Assembly (NCBI GenBank): GCA_045105075.1
Contig: JBGCDD010000008.1
Location: forward strand, 1 to 6,586
Reading direction: 5' to 3'
DNA from: JBGCDD01 sp045105075
GTDB lineage: Bacteria > Pseudomonadota > Alphaproteobacteria > Rhodobacterales > Rhodobacteraceae
DNA length: 6,586 bases
The position numbers and the translations under genes were made by a program. Each line of letters begins with the position of its first letter. Positions within the stretch are counted from its first letter, which is position 1. Shown here in pieces: positions 4,965-6,586 of this stretch. The notes beneath the pieces are model-generated. The model made no database searches, had not been told where the DNA came from, and saw only the letters and a program-made list of their open reading frames with translations.

Positions 4965-5986
4965 GGTTCCTGATCCTCTTCATGCGCTTTGGCGCGGGCC
5001 TGCTGCTCGGTGCGATATGACCTGAGCTGGCGGGCCACGATGCCCTGATAACCATCTTCGCCGACCCAGCGGATGTTGTAATCTGACAGACCCGTTGCGG
5101 GTTCGCCGTTCTCGCGCGCGGCTTTGAAGGCCTTGCCTTTGGCGACTTTTTCAGGGGTCTTTTCGGGGATAACCTTATGTGCTTTGGCCAGATGGGCGTG
5201 ATAGTCATTGCCAACAGGACAAACCGCGAGGCACCGCGGGCAGTCACCAAACGATCCCACGACCCGCAACATGCCCTGCCAAAACCCGAACATATCCCGA
5301 CTGGCGATCCAGTCCTTTTTGCCGGTGTCATCCGCATCAATCATGCTTTCAAACATCGCAAGCGAAGTCATAAAGCCAAATTCTTGCGCGGCCTTCGCAC
5401 AGGCCCGTTTGTTGAGGTTAAAGTGTTCAACCGCGTCCGTCGGGCAAGAATGCAGACAGCGCGAACAGCTTTCCCCGATGCAGACCTGTTCGCTCATCCG
5501 CCCATCCGGTTCCAGCTCTAACTCGGTGAGGATCCCGGTCAGATAGACGCGCGGCCCGAACTCTGGTGTGAGGATGTTGACGTCGAGCCCCAACGTGCCG
5601 AGGCCCGCCTCGACCCCCAAATGGCGCGTGGACAGGCGGCCATAGCTGGCGCGTTTGTAATCCCAATCGGTTTCCTGCGCGGCGGTCACAAAGGTGGGGT
5701 GGCCTGCGTTTTCCATTATGGCTGACAGTTTGGCCGCGATCCGGTCCATCCGGCGCAGAACGAGCATGTCCATATATTGCACTGCCGCCCCAGATGTGGC
5801 GCGAAAGACGGCGACGGGAATGCGGCTGGCAATCACAATCACCGACTTGCAATGCGGCGAGATGCGATCAGGGGTTTGGGGCACTTTAGGATCGGGCGGG
5901 TTGGCGTTGAGACCCTCAGCCGAGGCGATCCCGACCAGATCAGCCCCAAGGCTTTTGGCGATGTCCTTGACCTGTGCTGCGTCCAT
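4961..5986 (-). CDS. QueG/reductive-dehalogenase-like 4Fe-4S protein, paralogue A
   Basis: The 341-aa protein shares its layout with the next gene. It has 'AKSLGADLVGIAS' (10-22), 'NANPPDPKVPQTPDRI' (27-42), 'RHLGVEAGLGTLG' (121-133) and 'ILTPEFGPRV' (138-147), which is the reductive-dehalogenase form of this segment. Cluster cysteines are C169, C174, C177, C181, then C196, and C249, C252, C256. Y110 and Y115 are possible counterparts of the RDase proton-donor tyrosine, but I cannot align them with certainty. The C-terminus is a charged tail ('QQARAKAHEEDQEP') instead of QueG HEAT repeats. The ATG at 5986 lies 4 nt after the TetR stop; the AGGA that precedes it is formed partly by that TAG and is only 2 nt from the ATG, so coupling to TetR translation may matter. 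It is probably cytoplasmic and may act with paralogue B as a two-subunit reductase. Electron donor and substrate are unknown. Confidence 0.8.
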   Translation of the reverse strand: MDAAQVKDIAKSLGADLVGIASAEGLNANPPDPKVPQTPDRISPHCKSVIVIASRIPVAVFRATSGAAVQYMDMLVLRRMDRIAAKLSAIMENAGHPTFVTAAQETDWDYKRASYGRLSTRHLGVEAGLGTLGLDVNILTPEFGPRVYLTGILTELELEPDGRMSEQVCIGESCSRCLHSCPTDAVEHFNLNKRACAKAAQEFGFMTSLAMFESMIDADDTGKKDWIASRDMFGFWQGMLRVVGSFGDCPRCLAVCPVGNDYHAHLAKAHKVIPEKTPEKVAKGKAFKAARENGEPATGLSDYNIRWVGEDGYQGIVARQLRSYRTEQQARAKAHEEDQEP

Positions 5987-5990
5987 TTTC

Positions 5991-6586
5991 CTAGTCCGTT
6001 TGCCTTGGGTTGCGGTTCATATCCGGCCCTAAAAGATCGACGATGAGCTCCTTGAGATACACGCCCTTGGTCATGCGTCCTGGATAAATCGCCAGATAGG
6101 ATTCCGCGATAAAAGCGCGGTAAAACAGATGCGCACGCTGGCGCGCCTGAGCGGGTGCAAAGCTGTCTGCGAACACTTCCGTCAAAAGCTCAAGCCGCTC
6201 TGCGTCCACGCATGTGACAAAGGCCTGCACGCGCGGATCGGTCATGGCCCATGCGCGGATTGCCGCGTCAAACCGGCCCATCCGCTGCGCCAGCACACGA
6301 TCAACCAGCAAAAACAACCGCGCACGGGGCGGAGCCTGGAAGGTTCGGATGTCCTCATAGACCGTGTCGTTCAGCGTTTCTTTCCAGTGATCAAGGCTGC
6401 GCATCAGCAGATCGTCGATATCGCGGAAGAACCAATAAAAGCTGCCCTTTGACACTTTCAATGTGCGCGCAAGGGGCTCGACCTTGACGGCAGAAACACC
6501 GTTCTGAACAATCATGCGCAAAGCACCTTCGATCCAGATCTTGGCCTTTTCGCGATCTGCGCGCGACACAGTCGTAGCTTTGGAGG
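5991..6586 (-). CDS. TetR-family transcriptional regulator (5' end at or beyond right edge)
   Basis: From a GTG at 6569 the product is 192 aa. An N-terminal HTH covers about residues 26-47 ('VEPLARTLKVSKGSFYWFF'), followed by 'RDIDDLL' and a helical effector domain. No Shine-Dalgarno precedes that GTG (the 17 nt upstream read CCTCCAAAGCTACGACT) and the frame stays open to the window edge ('SKATTV' before the GTG). The true start is therefore probably outside the window, and I give the feature as partial. It leads the operon TetR-paralogue A-paralogue B, separated from A by 4 nt, so it should be made together with its likely targets. The operator and promoter are expected to the right, out of view. 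The ligand is unknown; it may be the substrate of the iron-sulfur pair. Confidence 0.88.
   Translation of the reverse strand, partial: SKATTVSRADREKAKIWIEGALRMIVQNGVSAVKVEPLARTLKVSKGSFYWFFRDIDDLLMRSLDHWKETLNDTVYEDIRTFQAPPRARLFLLVDRVLAQRMGRFDAAIRAWAMTDPRVQAFVTCVDAERLELLTEVFADSFAPAQARQRAHLFYRAFIAESYLAIYPGRMTKGVYLKELIVDLLGPDMNRNPRQTD

Noticed and set aside
3972..5986. Calling either iron-sulfur protein QueG (epoxyqueuosine reductase)
   Set aside because: The HEAT-like C-terminal domain is missing, two copies occur side by side, the TetR-led operon does not fit a tRNA-modification gene, and the core segment is closer to the reductive-dehalogenase form.
1..6586. CRISPR array, tRNA/rRNA gene, insertion sequence or phage attachment site
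   Set aside because: No regularly spaced repeats, cloverleaf-like segment, transposase motif or terminal inverted repeats with target duplication were seen by eye.

Overview
The window looks like a chromosomal segment from an alphaproteobacterium, probably a Rhodobacterales/Roseobacter-type organism. This rests on GC-rich codons, Shine-Dalgarno-led genes packed into short operons, and protein styles familiar from that group; no taxonomic marker is present. Every credible gene lies on the minus strand, so the window reads right to left.

Right block (6586 to 3972): a TetR-family regulator, cut or nearly cut by the window edge, is followed 4 nt later by a 341-aa protein. That protein shares a 4-nt ATGA overlap with a 330-aa paralogue. 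Both belong to the soluble corrinoid/iron-sulfur superfamily containing epoxyqueuosine reductase (QueG) and reductive dehalogenases. Each carries an RDase-like 'TPE(F/Y)GPRV' segment and eight conserved cysteines in two 4Fe-4S motifs. They lack the HEAT-like tail of QueG and the Tat signal of respiratory dehalogenases. A TetR-led pair of such paralogues is the least explained item in the window.

Middle gap (3971 to 3592): about 380 nt holding a good -10 box (TACAAT on the minus strand) and an imperfect 20-bp palindrome just downstream of it, suited to a TetR-type repressor. No convincing gene or terminator was seen.

Left block (3591 to 448): a likely four-gene operon of glutathione S-transferase, ChrR-type cupin, compact FAD-dependent amine-oxidase-like protein and a second TetR regulator. 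The regulator ends the operon and may bind the palindrome at its front, giving autoregulation. GST, cupin and flavoenzyme with a cysteine-bearing TetR suggest a detoxification or electrophile/oxidant response; that role is inferred. A possible 35-codon ORF sits just before the flavoenzyme gene.

Left end (447 to 1): about 365 nt without a recognised gene but with some inverted repeats, then the first 27 codons of a gene with a strong AAGGAG site whose N-terminus resembles M24/creatinase-family proteins.
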